Positions 27,066-35,954 of a stretch of 64,000 nt of DNA are shown here, one piece after another (position 1 is the first letter of the stretch; the number at the start of each line of letters is the position of its first letter). The translations under genes and the position numbers were made by a program. The stretch comes from Flavobacterium cheongpyeongense (GTDB lineage: Bacteria; Bacteroidota; Bacteroidia; Flavobacteriales; Flavobacteriaceae). The stretch spans positions 62,001-126,000 of the forward strand of contig NZ_QJHK01000015.1 in the NCBI RefSeq assembly GCF_003202435.1. Direction: 5' to 3'. The notes beneath the pieces were generated by a model, which did no database searches, had not been told where the DNA came from, and saw only the letters and a list, made by a program, of their open reading frames with translations.

Positions 27066-27767
27066 TTACTCCAGAATTTTATTTTTTACTTCTTTACTAT
27101 AATTTCTGCCAATTGGTATGGTGTATGAAAGAATTTGAATCCTGTTTCCCTCAATTGATTTGACTTTATTAAGTGCTATTACATACGATTTATGAATGCG
27201 CATAAATTTGTCATTAGGTAATTCTTCAGACTGCGCTGTAAGAGATTTATGAGTGATATACGTTTTGTCCGGAGTAACGATTTTAATGTACTCTTTCATT
27301 CCTTCAACAAACAAAATTTCTTCGATATTAATTTTCATCATTTTTTTATCGACTTTGATAAAAATATGAGAATCACCTTTTGATGTTTCTGTTCTTATAT
27401 TGTTTTTTAAATGGTATTCGGTAGTAATTTTGTTAATGCATTTAATGAATCTTGGTAACGGAATAGGTTTTACCAGATAATCTAAGACATCAAGATCATA
27501 GCTTTCAGCGGCAAATTCTCTAAAAGCGGTTGTAATAATGACCCTTGTTTTGGTTTTTATTAAACTAATTAATTCAAAACCAGTCATCATAGGCATATTG
27601 ATGTCCAAAAAAACAGCATCAACTGGTGTAGTATTTATAAATTCTAATGCTTCTAAGGAATTATTGAAAGTACCAATAACCTCAAAGTCGGTAAAATTGG
27701 TAAAGTAATTTTGTAAGACTTTAATCGCTAAAGGTTCATCGTCGATTAATAAGCATTTAATCTTCAT
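27066..27767 (-). CDS. LytTR-family response regulator
   Basis: A 233-residue two-component regulator. In the receiver domain (residues 1-120) the acidic pair is in LLIDDEP, the phospho-acceptor Asp in AVFLDINMP, the Thr in IITTAF and the Lys in YLVKPI. In the LytTR DNA-binding domain (about 135-233) IFIKVDKKMMKI, ILFVEGMKEYIKI and FMRIHKSYVIAL are visible. Its start overlaps the end of the sensor kinase gene by 11 bp, so the pair is translationally linked. Target genes are unknown. Confidence 0.94.
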   Translation of the reverse strand: MKIKCLLIDDEPLAIKVLQNYFTNFTDFEVIGTFNNSLEALEFINTTPVDAVFLDINMPMMTGFELISLIKTKTRVIITTAFREFAAESYDLDVLDYLVKPIPLPRFIKCINKITTEYHLKNNIRTETSKGDSHIFIKVDKKMMKINIEEILFVEGMKEYIKIVTPDKTYITHKSLTAQSEELPNDKFMRIHKSYVIALNKVKSIEGNRIQILSYTIPIGRNYSKEVKNKILE

Positions 27768-28818
27768 TATGAATAGGTATTTGCAAACTTATAATATAGT
27801 AATTTAGCTTTGTTTTGTACTGAAGGCTAAAATTGTTCTTGTAAATTAATTTTAATCTTTTCTTGGTATTAATCAGGCCAATACCACCTTTAGGATTATT
27901 TTTTTGTGAAATTACAAAATTATTAAGTATTTCAAGATGCAGTAATTTATTATCCTCAACTTTACAATTGATCTTAATTTTTAGATTTTTATTATTTAAT
28001 CCCCCATGTTTAAAGGCATTTTCAACCAACGAAATAAAAATTAAGGGAGGTACTTTGATATCTTCGATATTCGATTCCAGATTAATAGTCACTTCAACAT
28101 TTTCAAAACGAAGTTTCTCAATTTCGATATAATTCTGAATATAGTCGATTTCTTTTATTAAAGGTACAAACCTGGTTCCTTTTACCTCGTACAATACATA
28201 TTCCATCAGATTAGATAATTTAATAATCACATCAGGTACTTTATCAGAAGATTCTAAGGACAATGCATATAAATTATTTAGGGTATTAAAGAAAAAGTGA
28301 GGCTGAATCTGGTTTTCGAGATATTTAAGTTTGATTTTAAATTGATTTTCCAGCAACGACCTGTTTCTTTCTCTTTCGCGAATCCAGGTCAAAGTAAGAT
28401 AAACAGAAGATGCCATTGCTAACACATATAATTCACCAATACATACTGCAAGAATGTGATTAATGTCAAAAGGATGGTATTCGCGATTTGCCTCAGGCCA
28501 GATATTTTCTGAAATAATATAATAGGTCAGAGCTGTTTTTAGCAGGTATACTGCAAAAAGACTAAACAATAATGCCAGAGTGTATTTAAGGTATTTTTGT
28601 TTAAGTACATAATGCGGCACTAAAATAAAAAGATTGAAATATACTAATGGGATGTGAAGGGAGAATTCAATCAGATTTGATTTGAATGAATAGTCATAAT
28701 CATTAAAGTATGCGCCCCATCTTAAAAAGTTCAGTGTAAAATAACTTCCCCAAAACCAGATGTGATTTCGAAGTTTAATATCAAAGTTTAATTTTTGAAT
28801 TTCACTCAATGTAACCAT
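27757..28818 (-). CDS. LytS-type sensor histidine kinase
   Basis: A 353-residue membrane sensor with four N-terminal helices (about residues 20-40, 50-70, 80-105, 120-145), a short coiled coil, and a His_kinase domain with the phospho-acceptor His in LENQIQPHFFFNTLNNLY. The ATPase region has VPPLIFISLVENAFKHG (N box) and GGIGLINTKKRL (G box). This is the usual Bacteroidota LytS/LytTR arrangement. The membrane part has no recognisable ligand domain. Confidence 0.93.
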   Translation of the reverse strand: MVTLSEIQKLNFDIKLRNHIWFWGSYFTLNFLRWGAYFNDYDYSFKSNLIEFSLHIPLVYFNLFILVPHYVLKQKYLKYTLALLFSLFAVYLLKTALTYYIISENIWPEANREYHPFDINHILAVCIGELYVLAMASSVYLTLTWIRERERNRSLLENQFKIKLKYLENQIQPHFFFNTLNNLYALSLESSDKVPDVIIKLSNLMEYVLYEVKGTRFVPLIKEIDYIQNYIEIEKLRFENVEVTINLESNIEDIKVPPLIFISLVENAFKHGGLNNKNLKIKINCKVEDNKLLHLEILNNFVISQKNNPKGGIGLINTKKRLKLIYKNNFSLQYKTKLNYYIISLQIPIHNED

Positions 28819-28901
28819 GTATTAGGTGTTATGGATGTTTAAATTATGATGTAACTTTAAACAATTAGTTGGTTAAACACAATTTTTTGAATAAAATTTT
28901 G

Positions 28902-28909
28902 CAAAGTTA
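28902..28909 (-). promoter_or_regulatory. Possible promoter -7 box for the LytS/LytTR operon
   Basis: TAACTTTG followed by CA on the minus strand matches TAnnTTTG, about 84 bp before the kinase ATG. No -33 element at normal spacing. Confidence 0.4.
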
Positions 28910-29043
28910 CGTAAACGGTGTGTTGTTTTAATATAACGTTTCCGTAAAACGTATTATTGATTGTTTTATGTTGTTGGTTTAAAGTTTGATGTAGTTGGTA
29001 TATTTTTTTTTTGTCAACAATACTTTAAGAATAAATTTATAAA

Positions 29044-31110
29044 ATGAAATATACATTAATCCTATTGTTAGCAGGTTTTACTTCTGGTGCTCAGATTCAA
29101 AAAGAGCAGCTAAATCTTATGCCATGGCCGCAAAATATCGTTTTGAATGATGGGAATTTTACTTTGAACAAAAATTTTAAAGTCAATATTACCGGAAATC
29201 CCAACCACAGGATTTTTGGCGGGGTAACTCGTTTTTTGCGTCGTTTAGATGGCCGAACCGGTCTCTTCTTTACACAGGATTTTGTTACGAAATTAAACGA
29301 AGTCCCAACAGCACAACTTCAGATAAACTGTAGTAAAAGTGGAAAAATAGGTTTGTATGAAGATGCAAGCTATCATTTAGACATCAAAGAAAACAAAATT
29401 ACAATAGAGGCAACCAGCGATTTAGGAGCTTTACACGGTCTTGAAACGTTATTGCAGCTGCTCCGGAATACTAATAAATCATTTTATTTCCCGAACTCAC
29501 AGATTTCAGATTTTCCAAGATTTACCTGGAGAGGTTTGATGATTGACGCTTCCAGACATTTTCAGCCGGTAGATGTAATCAAAAGAAATCTTGACGGAAT
29601 GGCAGCAATGAAAATGAATGTTTTTCACTGGCATTTAGTTGATGATCAGGGGTGGAGAATCGAAATGAAAAAACATCCAAAACTTATTGAACTGGCTTCA
29701 GATGGAATGTATTATACTCAGGAAGAAATTAAAAATATCGTAAAATATGCTGATGAGCGAGGTATTTTGATTGTTCCCGAAATAGATGTACCAGGTCACG
29801 GAACTGCGATATTAACGGCTTATCCCGAAATAGGGAGCAAGGTGATTACGCTAACTGGCGGAACTTCAGAAAAAAACATTCAGGAAACAGCAATTGAAAC
29901 TTATGGATTGGAGAGGAATGCAGGTATTTTTACGCCAACATTAGATCCTTCAAATCCTAAAACATATCAAATATTAAGCGAAATCTTTGATGAGATCTGC
30001 CCATTATTTCCCGGAGCTTATTTCCATATCGGAGGAGATGAAAATGAAGGAAAAGACTGGGATGCCAATCCTAAAATTCAGGAATTTAAAAAGAAAAATA
30101 AGCTATCAACAAACCACGAATTACAGACTTATTTTACCATGCAGTTGGTTCCGATGCTTAAAAAATACGGAAAAGAATTAATGGGCTGGGAAGAAATTTT
30201 AACCCAAAATCTTTCAAAAGAAGCCATTATCCATTCCTGGAAAGGTTCAAATGAAGGTATTTTACCGGGTCAGTCTTTAGCAGAAGCAGTAAAAAAAGGC
30301 TATAAAACAGTTTTGTCAAACGGCTATTATATCGATTTGATGTACCCAATTGAAAGTCATTATCTAAATGATCCAATACCAAAGGGAATTGATTTGACAA
30401 CTGAAGAAAAAGCAAGGGTTTTAGGTGGAGAAGCCCCAATGTGGTCAGAATTAACCACACCTGAAACAATAGATTCCAGAATTTGGCCCAGAACAGCCGC
30501 AATTGCCGAAAGGCTCTGGTCAGCAGAAAGTATTACAGATGTTGCCGATATGCGCAGGCGTCTTGAAACCGTTTCATTCAGATTAGAAGAACTGGGGTTG
30601 ACACACATTCGAAACAAAGAGGTGATTTTAAGAAACATTGCAAACAATCAAAATGTAAAATCCCTTGAGGAATTCTCAAATGTTTGCGAACCCTTAAAAG
30701 GATATACACGAAATAAAAACGGAACAGAATATCAAATGTATTCTCCGTTTACACTTTTTGCAGATGCCTGCACACCCGATGCCAAGGATGCTTTGGACTT
30801 TGATGCTGCCGTAACAGAGTATTTAAAAAAACAAACACCAGAAAACAAAGCAAAAGTCGCCGCATTTTTCAGTAAATGGATTACCGTAAATAAAGAACTA
30901 AATGACCTAAGCGCCAATGCGCCATTAGTGCAGCCAATTTTGCCTTTGGCTAAAAAACTCAGCGATGCATCACAGGAATTGTTACTTGTTTTAGATAACA
31001 AATCAGTTATAAAGCCAGCCGATTTGAAAAATCTGATAGAACAATGCAATACAAAAGACCATGCCGATGTTGAGCTGGCAGTTTATGCAAGTCTTAAAAA
31101 ATTAATATAA
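29044..31110 (+). CDS. Beta-N-acetylhexosaminidase, GH20
   Basis: A 688-residue exported glycosidase. The signal peptide is about residues 1-16 (LLLAGFTSGAQ). A GH20b-like N-terminal alpha/beta domain runs to about 155, followed by the GH20 barrel: D168-A-S-R-H-F-Q-P, VFHWHLVDDQGWRIE, IVPEIDVPGHG, and the catalytic Asp-Glu pair D332-E333 in HIGGDENEG. The C-terminal region of about 150 residues is helical. It removes terminal GlcNAc/GalNAc from chitooligosaccharides or glycans by substrate-assisted catalysis. It lacks the type IX secretion C-terminal tail, so it is probably periplasmic. Confidence 0.95.
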   Translation: MKYTLILLLAGFTSGAQIQKEQLNLMPWPQNIVLNDGNFTLNKNFKVNITGNPNHRIFGGVTRFLRRLDGRTGLFFTQDFVTKLNEVPTAQLQINCSKSGKIGLYEDASYHLDIKENKITIEATSDLGALHGLETLLQLLRNTNKSFYFPNSQISDFPRFTWRGLMIDASRHFQPVDVIKRNLDGMAAMKMNVFHWHLVDDQGWRIEMKKHPKLIELASDGMYYTQEEIKNIVKYADERGILIVPEIDVPGHGTAILTAYPEIGSKVITLTGGTSEKNIQETAIETYGLERNAGIFTPTLDPSNPKTYQILSEIFDEICPLFPGAYFHIGGDENEGKDWDANPKIQEFKKKNKLSTNHELQTYFTMQLVPMLKKYGKELMGWEEILTQNLSKEAIIHSWKGSNEGILPGQSLAEAVKKGYKTVLSNGYYIDLMYPIESHYLNDPIPKGIDLTTEEKARVLGGEAPMWSELTTPETIDSRIWPRTAAIAERLWSAESITDVADMRRRLETVSFRLEELGLTHIRNKEVILRNIANNQNVKSLEEFSNVCEPLKGYTRNKNGTEYQMYSPFTLFADACTPDAKDALDFDAAVTEYLKKQTPENKAKVAAFFSKWITVNKELNDLSANAPLVQPILPLAKKLSDASQELLLVLDNKSVIKPADLKNLIEQCNTKDHADVELAVYASLKKLI

Positions 31111-31139
31111 AGCTTTAAGTAAAGTTGTGATTAATTGGT

Positions 31140-31370
31140 CTTATCTCTGTCAGCAGTAAATCTGGCAGAGATAATTATGAACAAATCAAGAGCGTTAAAT
31201 GTTCTAAAAATAAGGAAATAAAAAATTGGGACGGTTAAAATTGAGTTTGGTTATTTATTTTTTAATCTGATTTGTATTTCCAAAATGTATCGAATTTAGG
31301 TAATTTGTTATTTGGTTTTTGCTTAGAGGAGAGCATTATGAACCTGACGAGTAATTGTCAGGTTTTTTTG
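31140..31370 (+). terminator. Two hairpins in the gene-free stretch after the hexosaminidase gene
   Basis: First hairpin: TTATCTCTG (31141-31149) / CAGAGATAA (31166-31174), without a T-run. Second: AACCTGAC (31341-31348) / GTCAGGTT (31357-31364) followed by seven T, a proper terminator. A 15-codon frame starting at 31338 overlaps the second. The rest of 31111-31696 is AT-rich spacer plus the repeat at 31406-31484. Confidence 0.6.
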
Positions 31371-31405
31371 TCTTTCAAAATGTAGTTTAAGAATAGTAGT
31401 TTTTT

Positions 31406-31484
31406 AGGAGCTATTTCCTGCTCTCCGCTAAATCTTTTATGGCGAACCCCGCCACAAAAGGATATCGCTTCGATCAGGGCTAGG
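31406..31484 (-). repeat. CTAGCCC hairpin element, copy 3 (reverse orientation)
   Basis: Read on the minus strand it begins CTAGCCCTGATCGAAGCG and ends GCTCCT. The stem CTTTTGTGGC / GCCATAAAAG (plus-strand 31451-31460 and 31434-31443) has one G-U pair. Very close in sequence to copies 1 and 4. Confidence 0.7.
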
Positions 31485-31636
31485 GCTTTATGTTTCAGAA
31501 GAATATTCACGGAGATTTACATAATCTTGTCGAAAAATGAAGTGAATTTGTATGTTTTGCGACTTTGTGATATTTTTTTGAATTAAGTTAATTTTGAATG
31601 AAAATCAGAATAAAAAAATCTGCCAAAACTCCAGAA

Positions 31637-31669
31637 TCTGCTAGAAATATTAATTTTTAAGTACTTTTG
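31637..31669 (+). promoter_or_regulatory. Promoter for the TlpA-like thioredoxin gene
   Basis: TACTTTTG (31662-31669) matches TAnnTTTG. TCTG, one mismatch from TTTG, lies 21 bp upstream. The ATG is 27 bp downstream. Confidence 0.5.
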
Positions 31670-31696
31670 AAGACCAATTATCCAATTTAAATTTCC

Positions 31697-32467
31697 ATGC
31701 AAAAATCAATCAGCTTACTAATAGCATTCCTAATATTCACAATTTGTTCAGCACAAAATAAATTCGGAAATCCTGAAGTTGATCCCATCCAGATTCAGAA
31801 AAACTTCAGCGAGTGGTCAGCTTATCAAAGCAAAAACATAATGCTTTCAAGAGATTTTACGGCACTTGATCTTCTTGCAAAAGAAATCTCAAAAGAATCA
31901 TTTCTGGATCAATTGGTGAACGGAAATGTTATTCCAATTCGGTTAAAATCAGCCGACTCAATTTACTATTACAAGCTGTTTAAAATTCAGCCTAAATCAG
32001 ATACAAGCATAAAAGCCACCATCAATCAAATTGCTTTTGATGCGCTTAAAAATCACAAAATGGAAGGCACCGCTTTTCCTAAATTCTCTTTTAAAGATTT
32101 AGACGAAAATATAGTTTCAAACGAAACCATGAAAGGCAAAATCATTGTCATAAAATGCTGGTACATTCACTGTGCCGCCTGCATCAAAGAATTTCCGCAA
32201 GTCAATCAATTAGTTGAAAAATATAAAGCCCGAAAAGATATTCAATTTATAAGTCTCGCCGAAGATACTCCGGAAGAGCTAAAAGTATTCTTAGCAAGAA
32301 AACCATTGTCATATTCCGTGATTCCAAACATGAAAGTGTATATGAACGAAACGTTAGATTTAAATGCTTTTCCAACGCATTTCATCCTAAATAAAGAAGG
32401 AATAATCACTAAAGTGGTAAATGATTACGAAAGTTTAGAAGTGGCTTTAGAGAAAGAAAGTAAATAG
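31697..32467 (+). CDS. TlpA-like thioredoxin-fold exported protein
   Basis: A 256-residue exported protein with a signal peptide (about 1-19, TICSAQ). After about 110 residues of unassigned N-terminal domain comes an AhpC/TSA-Redoxin thioredoxin fold with the active site CWYIHCAACIKEFPQ (CAAC instead of CPxC), followed by FISLAEDTPEELKVFL and the cis-Pro region NAFPTHFILNKEG. The likely role is a periplasmic thiol-disulfide reductase. Own promoter upstream and terminator downstream. Confidence 0.88.
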   Translation: MQKSISLLIAFLIFTICSAQNKFGNPEVDPIQIQKNFSEWSAYQSKNIMLSRDFTALDLLAKEISKESFLDQLVNGNVIPIRLKSADSIYYYKLFKIQPKSDTSIKATINQIAFDALKNHKMEGTAFPKFSFKDLDENIVSNETMKGKIIVIKCWYIHCAACIKEFPQVNQLVEKYKARKDIQFISLAEDTPEELKVFLARKPLSYSVIPNMKVYMNETLDLNAFPTHFILNKEGIITKVVNDYESLEVALEKESK

Positions 32468-32476
32468 TTAAGTTTT

Positions 32477-32521
32477 AGATCTGAAAAATTAGATGGTTTT
32501 TACTTTTTCAGATCACATTTT
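32477..32521 (+). terminator. Terminator after the TlpA-like gene
   Basis: Perfect 11-bp inverted repeat GATCTGAAAAA (32478-32488) / TTTTTCAGATC (32504-32514) followed by ACATTTTAC. Confidence 0.65.
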
Positions 32522-32559
32522 ACTATTCATATTTCACCTTTTACAATCCAAAAAGCACC

Positions 32560-32591
32560 TTTGCAACTTAGAACCTTTTTTCGTACTTTTG
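32560..32591 (+). promoter_or_regulatory. Promoter of the ABC-F gene
   Basis: TTTG (32560-32563), 20-bp spacer, TACTTTTG (32584-32591), then CAC. A textbook Bacteroidota promoter, 25 bp before the ATG. Confidence 0.8.
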
Positions 32592-32616
32592 CACAAAATT
32601 AATTAAAAAGACATTC

Positions 32617-34236
32617 ATGTTAACAGTCAATAATTTATCAGTTCAATTTGGCAAACGTATTTTGTTTGACGAAGTAAATACTACATTCACTCACGGAAAT
32701 ATTTACGGCGTTATTGGAGCCAATGGAGCTGGAAAATCAACTTTTCTTAAAATTATTTCGGGCGATATGGACCCAACTTCCGGACATATTCATTTAGAAC
32801 CGGGGAAACGTATGTCGGTTTTGAACCAAAATCACAACATGTTCGATGAGCATACGGTTTTGGAAACCGTTTTGATGGGGAATAAAGTGCTGTATGCTGT
32901 TAAAAAAGAAATGGATGAACTTTATTTAGACTACAACGACAAAAACGCTGACAGAATTGGAGAACTTCAGGTTCAGTTTGAAGAAATGAACGGATGGAAC
33001 GCCGATTCAGATGCGGCATCGATGTTGTCTAACTTAGGAATCAACGAAGAGCATCATTATACCTTAATGGCTGATATGGAAGGGAAGATGAAAGTTCGTG
33101 TGCTTTTGGCGCAGGCACTTTTTGGAAATCCGGATGTACTGATTATGGATGAGCCTACCAACGATTTGGATTTCGAGACAATCGCCTGGTTAGAGAATTT
33201 CTTAGCAAACTACGAAAATACTGTAATTGTAGTATCTCACGACCGTCACTTTTTAGATGCGGTTTGTACCCATATTTCTGATATTGATTTTGGAAAAATA
33301 AACCATTACTCAGGAAACTATACATTCTGGTACGAGTCTAGCCAGTTAGCAGCAAAACAACGTGCCCAGCAAAACAAAAAAGCAGAAGAAAAGAAACAGG
33401 AATTAGAAGAATTTATTCGTCGTTTCAGCGCGAACGTTGCTAAGTCTAAGCAGGCAACTTCCCGTAAAAAAATGATTTCTAAATTGAATATTTCTGAAAT
33501 CAAACCTTCAAGCCGTCGTTATCCTGCCATTATCTTCGATCAGGATCGTGAAGCCGGAGATCAGATTCTGAATATTGAAAACCTTTCTGCCTCTGTAGAC
33601 GGAGAACTTTTGTTCAAAGATGTAGATTTGAATATGGCAAAAGGTGATAAAATTGTTCTTTTCTCTAAAGATTCACGTGCCACAACCGCTTTCTACGAAA
33701 TTTTAAACGGAGAACAAAAAGCGGACTCTGGAACTTTCGACTGGGGAATTACCACAAATCAGGCGTATTTACCGGCAGAAAACCACAAATATTTTGAAAA
33801 TGATCTGACTTTGGTAGATTGGTTACGTCAATATGCAAAAACTGAGGAAGAGCGTGATGAGGTTTTTATTAGAGGGTTCTTGGGGAAAATGATTTTCTCC
33901 GGAGAGGAAGCCTTAAAAACAAGCCGTGTATTATCAGGAGGAGAAAAAGTACGTTGTATGTTGTCCAGAATGATGATGGAACGTGCAAATATCCTGATGC
34001 TTGACGAACCCACAAATCACTTGGATTTGGAGTCGATCACTGCTTTCAATAACTCATTAAAAAATTTCAAAGGCTCAGTAATTTTCACCACACATGACCA
34101 TGAGTTTGCACAAACTGTTGGTAATAGAGTAGTAGAGCTTACACCAAACGGAGTAATTGACCGTTACATGACATTTGACGAATATCTTGATGATGAAAAG
34201 ATTCAGGAACAAAGAAAAAAGATGTACAATCTATAA
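32617..34236 (+). CDS. ABC-F family ATPase (ribosome-associated)
   Basis: A 539-residue soluble protein with two ABC ATPase domains and no membrane segment. NBD1: Walker A G34-ANGAGKST (34-42), Walker B with E179 (LIMDEPTND). NBD2: signature LSGGEK at 439-444, Walker B with E464 (LMLDEPTNH). The NBD1 signature is replaced by MEGKMK (154-159) and the NBD2 Walker A is degenerate (FSKDSRATT, 349-357). A Lys/Glu-rich linker (about 245-290) is the P-site tRNA interaction motif region. YbiT-like ABC-F proteins modulate translation; antibiotic resistance is not implied. Confidence 0.92.
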   Translation: MLTVNNLSVQFGKRILFDEVNTTFTHGNIYGVIGANGAGKSTFLKIISGDMDPTSGHIHLEPGKRMSVLNQNHNMFDEHTVLETVLMGNKVLYAVKKEMDELYLDYNDKNADRIGELQVQFEEMNGWNADSDAASMLSNLGINEEHHYTLMADMEGKMKVRVLLAQALFGNPDVLIMDEPTNDLDFETIAWLENFLANYENTVIVVSHDRHFLDAVCTHISDIDFGKINHYSGNYTFWYESSQLAAKQRAQQNKKAEEKKQELEEFIRRFSANVAKSKQATSRKKMISKLNISEIKPSSRRYPAIIFDQDREAGDQILNIENLSASVDGELLFKDVDLNMAKGDKIVLFSKDSRATTAFYEILNGEQKADSGTFDWGITTNQAYLPAENHKYFENDLTLVDWLRQYAKTEEERDEVFIRGFLGKMIFSGEEALKTSRVLSGGEKVRCMLSRMMMERANILMLDEPTNHLDLESITAFNNSLKNFKGSVIFTTHDHEFAQTVGNRVVELTPNGVIDRYMTFDEYLDDEKIQEQRKKMYNL

Positions 34237-34254
34237 TACATCCATATATAATAT

Positions 34255-34303
34255 TAAAAATCCCAAATTCCAAAAAATAAAAATGGAGTTTGGGATTTTT
34301 TAT
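34255..34303. terminator. Terminator after the ABC-F gene
   Basis: AAAATCCCAAA / TTTGGGATTTT arms, plus an inner TCC/GGA pairing, followed by six T. It lies between convergent genes. Confidence 0.8.
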
Positions 34304-34307
34304 GTTT

Positions 34308-34478
34308 CTACTTTCTGAAAACCTTGGCGAAAATCCAGATAATGATGGCGATTATAAAAACCACAATAAATATCCCGACTCCTATTCCGGCTTTAAAAAT
34401 ATCTCCAATAAGTTCGCAGCTTGTAAATGAAAATAGTATCACGAATACCATTAACCATTTTGTGATTTTATTTTGCAT
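34308..34478 (-). CDS. Very small lipoprotein with one membrane helix (56 aa)
   Basis: A 56-codon gene: a hydrophobic N-terminus with a lipobox-like FTSC (Cys at 21), then ELIGDIFKAGIGVG, a strongly hydrophobic helix (VVFIIAIIIWIF), and a basic end KVFRK. Codon use resembles real flavobacterial genes and the frame is flanked by a terminator at its 3' end. Small proteins of this type are common in Flavobacterium and are sometimes labelled phosphatidate cytidylyltransferase, which a 56-residue protein cannot be. Function unknown. Confidence 0.7.
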   Translation of the reverse strand: MQNKITKWLMVFVILFSFTSCELIGDIFKAGIGVGIFIVVFIIAIIIWIFAKVFRK

Positions 34479-34610
34479 GATTTTGCTGTTTTTAATGTTT
34501 TAAAAAGAATTTAGTATTCTAATTATCGTAGAATAAAATTACTTTAATCAGCAAAAAAATGTCTTATATAATTTTAGCGAAAAGTTTTAATATTTGAGGA
34601 TTTGTTTCCT

Positions 34611-35171
34611 TCAATTATCATAAGTCAGATTTAAGTTCGGAATTAATTTTGAATTTTTATTTTGACTGATCCATTGATCGAAACTTTTTGTTCGAATCCA
34701 ATGTCCATTCTTTTTCTCGTATAAATCTTTTCCTCCTTGGCCACCTAGTAAGCAATTGCAATCTTCCTGAAATTCAATAATTACTTTTTTTCTATCTGCT
34801 GAAATGAGAGGAAATGAAATATGATATAAAATCCCTTGATCGCAAATTGTATCAACTGAGGTGAATTCAAATGCTTTTTGCCTTTTTTTATACCACTTCA
34901 ATTTGTTTGGTTTTATTTTCAAATCCTTGAAAATTTCATTTTGTTCGTCAATGAATTCTAAATCTTCTTCAGTAAACTGCTTTTTATAATCCTGTGTTAA
35001 CTTAATGTTTTTGAATTTCCAACACGCCTGATAAATTGGTAAGCTGTCGTCTACTATAATTTCATTTATGATAGTGTAAACTTCGTTTTCTGTCAAATCC
35101 GGAGTTGATTTGCAAGAACTAAGAAAGATTGTATTTAAAACCGAAAAGATGAGAAATGTTTTTTTCTTCAT
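34611..35171 (-). CDS. Lipoprotein of unknown function
   Basis: A 186-residue lipoprotein (lipobox FLSSC, Cys at residue 20). The mature part is mixed alpha/beta with a central helix-rich segment (TEEDLEFIDEQNEIF), a strand region (GILYHISFPLISADRKKVIIEF) and EDCNCLLGGQGG, a Cys/Gly-rich loop, before a C-terminal GHWIRTKSFDQWIS. No family is recognised. It is monocistronic, between the small lipoprotein gene and the DHFR-like pseudogene, all on the minus strand. Confidence 0.75.
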   Translation of the reverse strand: MKKKTFLIFSVLNTIFLSSCKSTPDLTENEVYTIINEIIVDDSLPIYQACWKFKNIKLTQDYKKQFTEEDLEFIDEQNEIFKDLKIKPNKLKWYKKRQKAFEFTSVDTICDQGILYHISFPLISADRKKVIIEFQEDCNCLLGGQGGKDLYEKKNGHWIRTKSFDQWISQNKNSKLIPNLNLTYDN

Positions 35172-35230
35172 AATAATTGAATAGCTTAGATTTGATTAAA
35201 ACCATTAATAGAGTTATAGTTTCTGTAATT

Positions 35231-35824
35231 TTACTCTCCAATTGTCCCAGTTTTAACTTCTCCAACTCGTTTATAATTGGTAAAAATCACTCCTCTTGAA
35301 GTAACCGTACTTTCAATTAATTCAAATGTTACCGGAAGCACATTATCATCAAACAACTTTTTTCCTTTACCCAAAACCAACGGATGAATCTTAAGCCAAA
35401 GTTCATCAACTAAATCATGCTGAAGCAAAAGTTGTACAAGTGTTGCACTTCCCCAGACTTTAATGTCTCCGCCTTCTGAATTTTTGAGTTTTTTGATATC
35501 TTCTATAGTGGAAAGAAATTCGGAGTTTTCCCAATTTGAACTTTTTCTGGTGGAAGACAAGACGTATTTGGTAGCTTCATTAATTCCCGGCCAGCCTTCT
35601 GCATGTTTGGGCCAATATGCTTCAAAAATATCAAATGTTTTTCTGCCCAAAAGAATATCGGCAGGTTTCATTTGTTCCGGCATGATTTTACCATTAAATT
35701 TCATCGCTTAAAGGTGCCACCCAGCCTCCATATTCAAACCCGCCCGAAGTGTCTTCTTCCGGACCACCAGGTGCCTGCATTACGCCATCAATTGTAATCA
35801 TGGATAAGACATTATTTTTCTCAT
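35231..35824 (-). pseudogene. Dihydrofolate reductase-family protein gene with two indels near the 5' end
   Basis: The main open part (35704 to 35231, 157 codons) encodes the C-terminal three quarters of a RibD/DHFR-like protein (PADILLGRKTFDIFEAYWP, VWGSATLVQLLLQHDLVDEL, HPLVLGKGKKLF). The missing N-terminus lies upstream in other frames: MRKI at 35824, then MITIDGVMQAPGGPEED after losing one base near 35810, then back to the main frame after losing two bases near 35703 (a shortened A-run before KFNGK). The total loss of 3 keeps the ends in phase. Either a recent pseudogene or two sequencing errors. Third gene after ArsR and SRPBCC. Confidence 0.8.
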
Positions 35825-35954
35825 GATGTTTGGTGTTTTTATTGTTTAATCAAATATAAGAAGTTTCAATAAATCTTTGAAACCAGAAAGATTTATTCGT
35901 TCGATTAACAGTTTTATAAATAAAATATGCGTTCCACTATGTACTATGTTAAAA

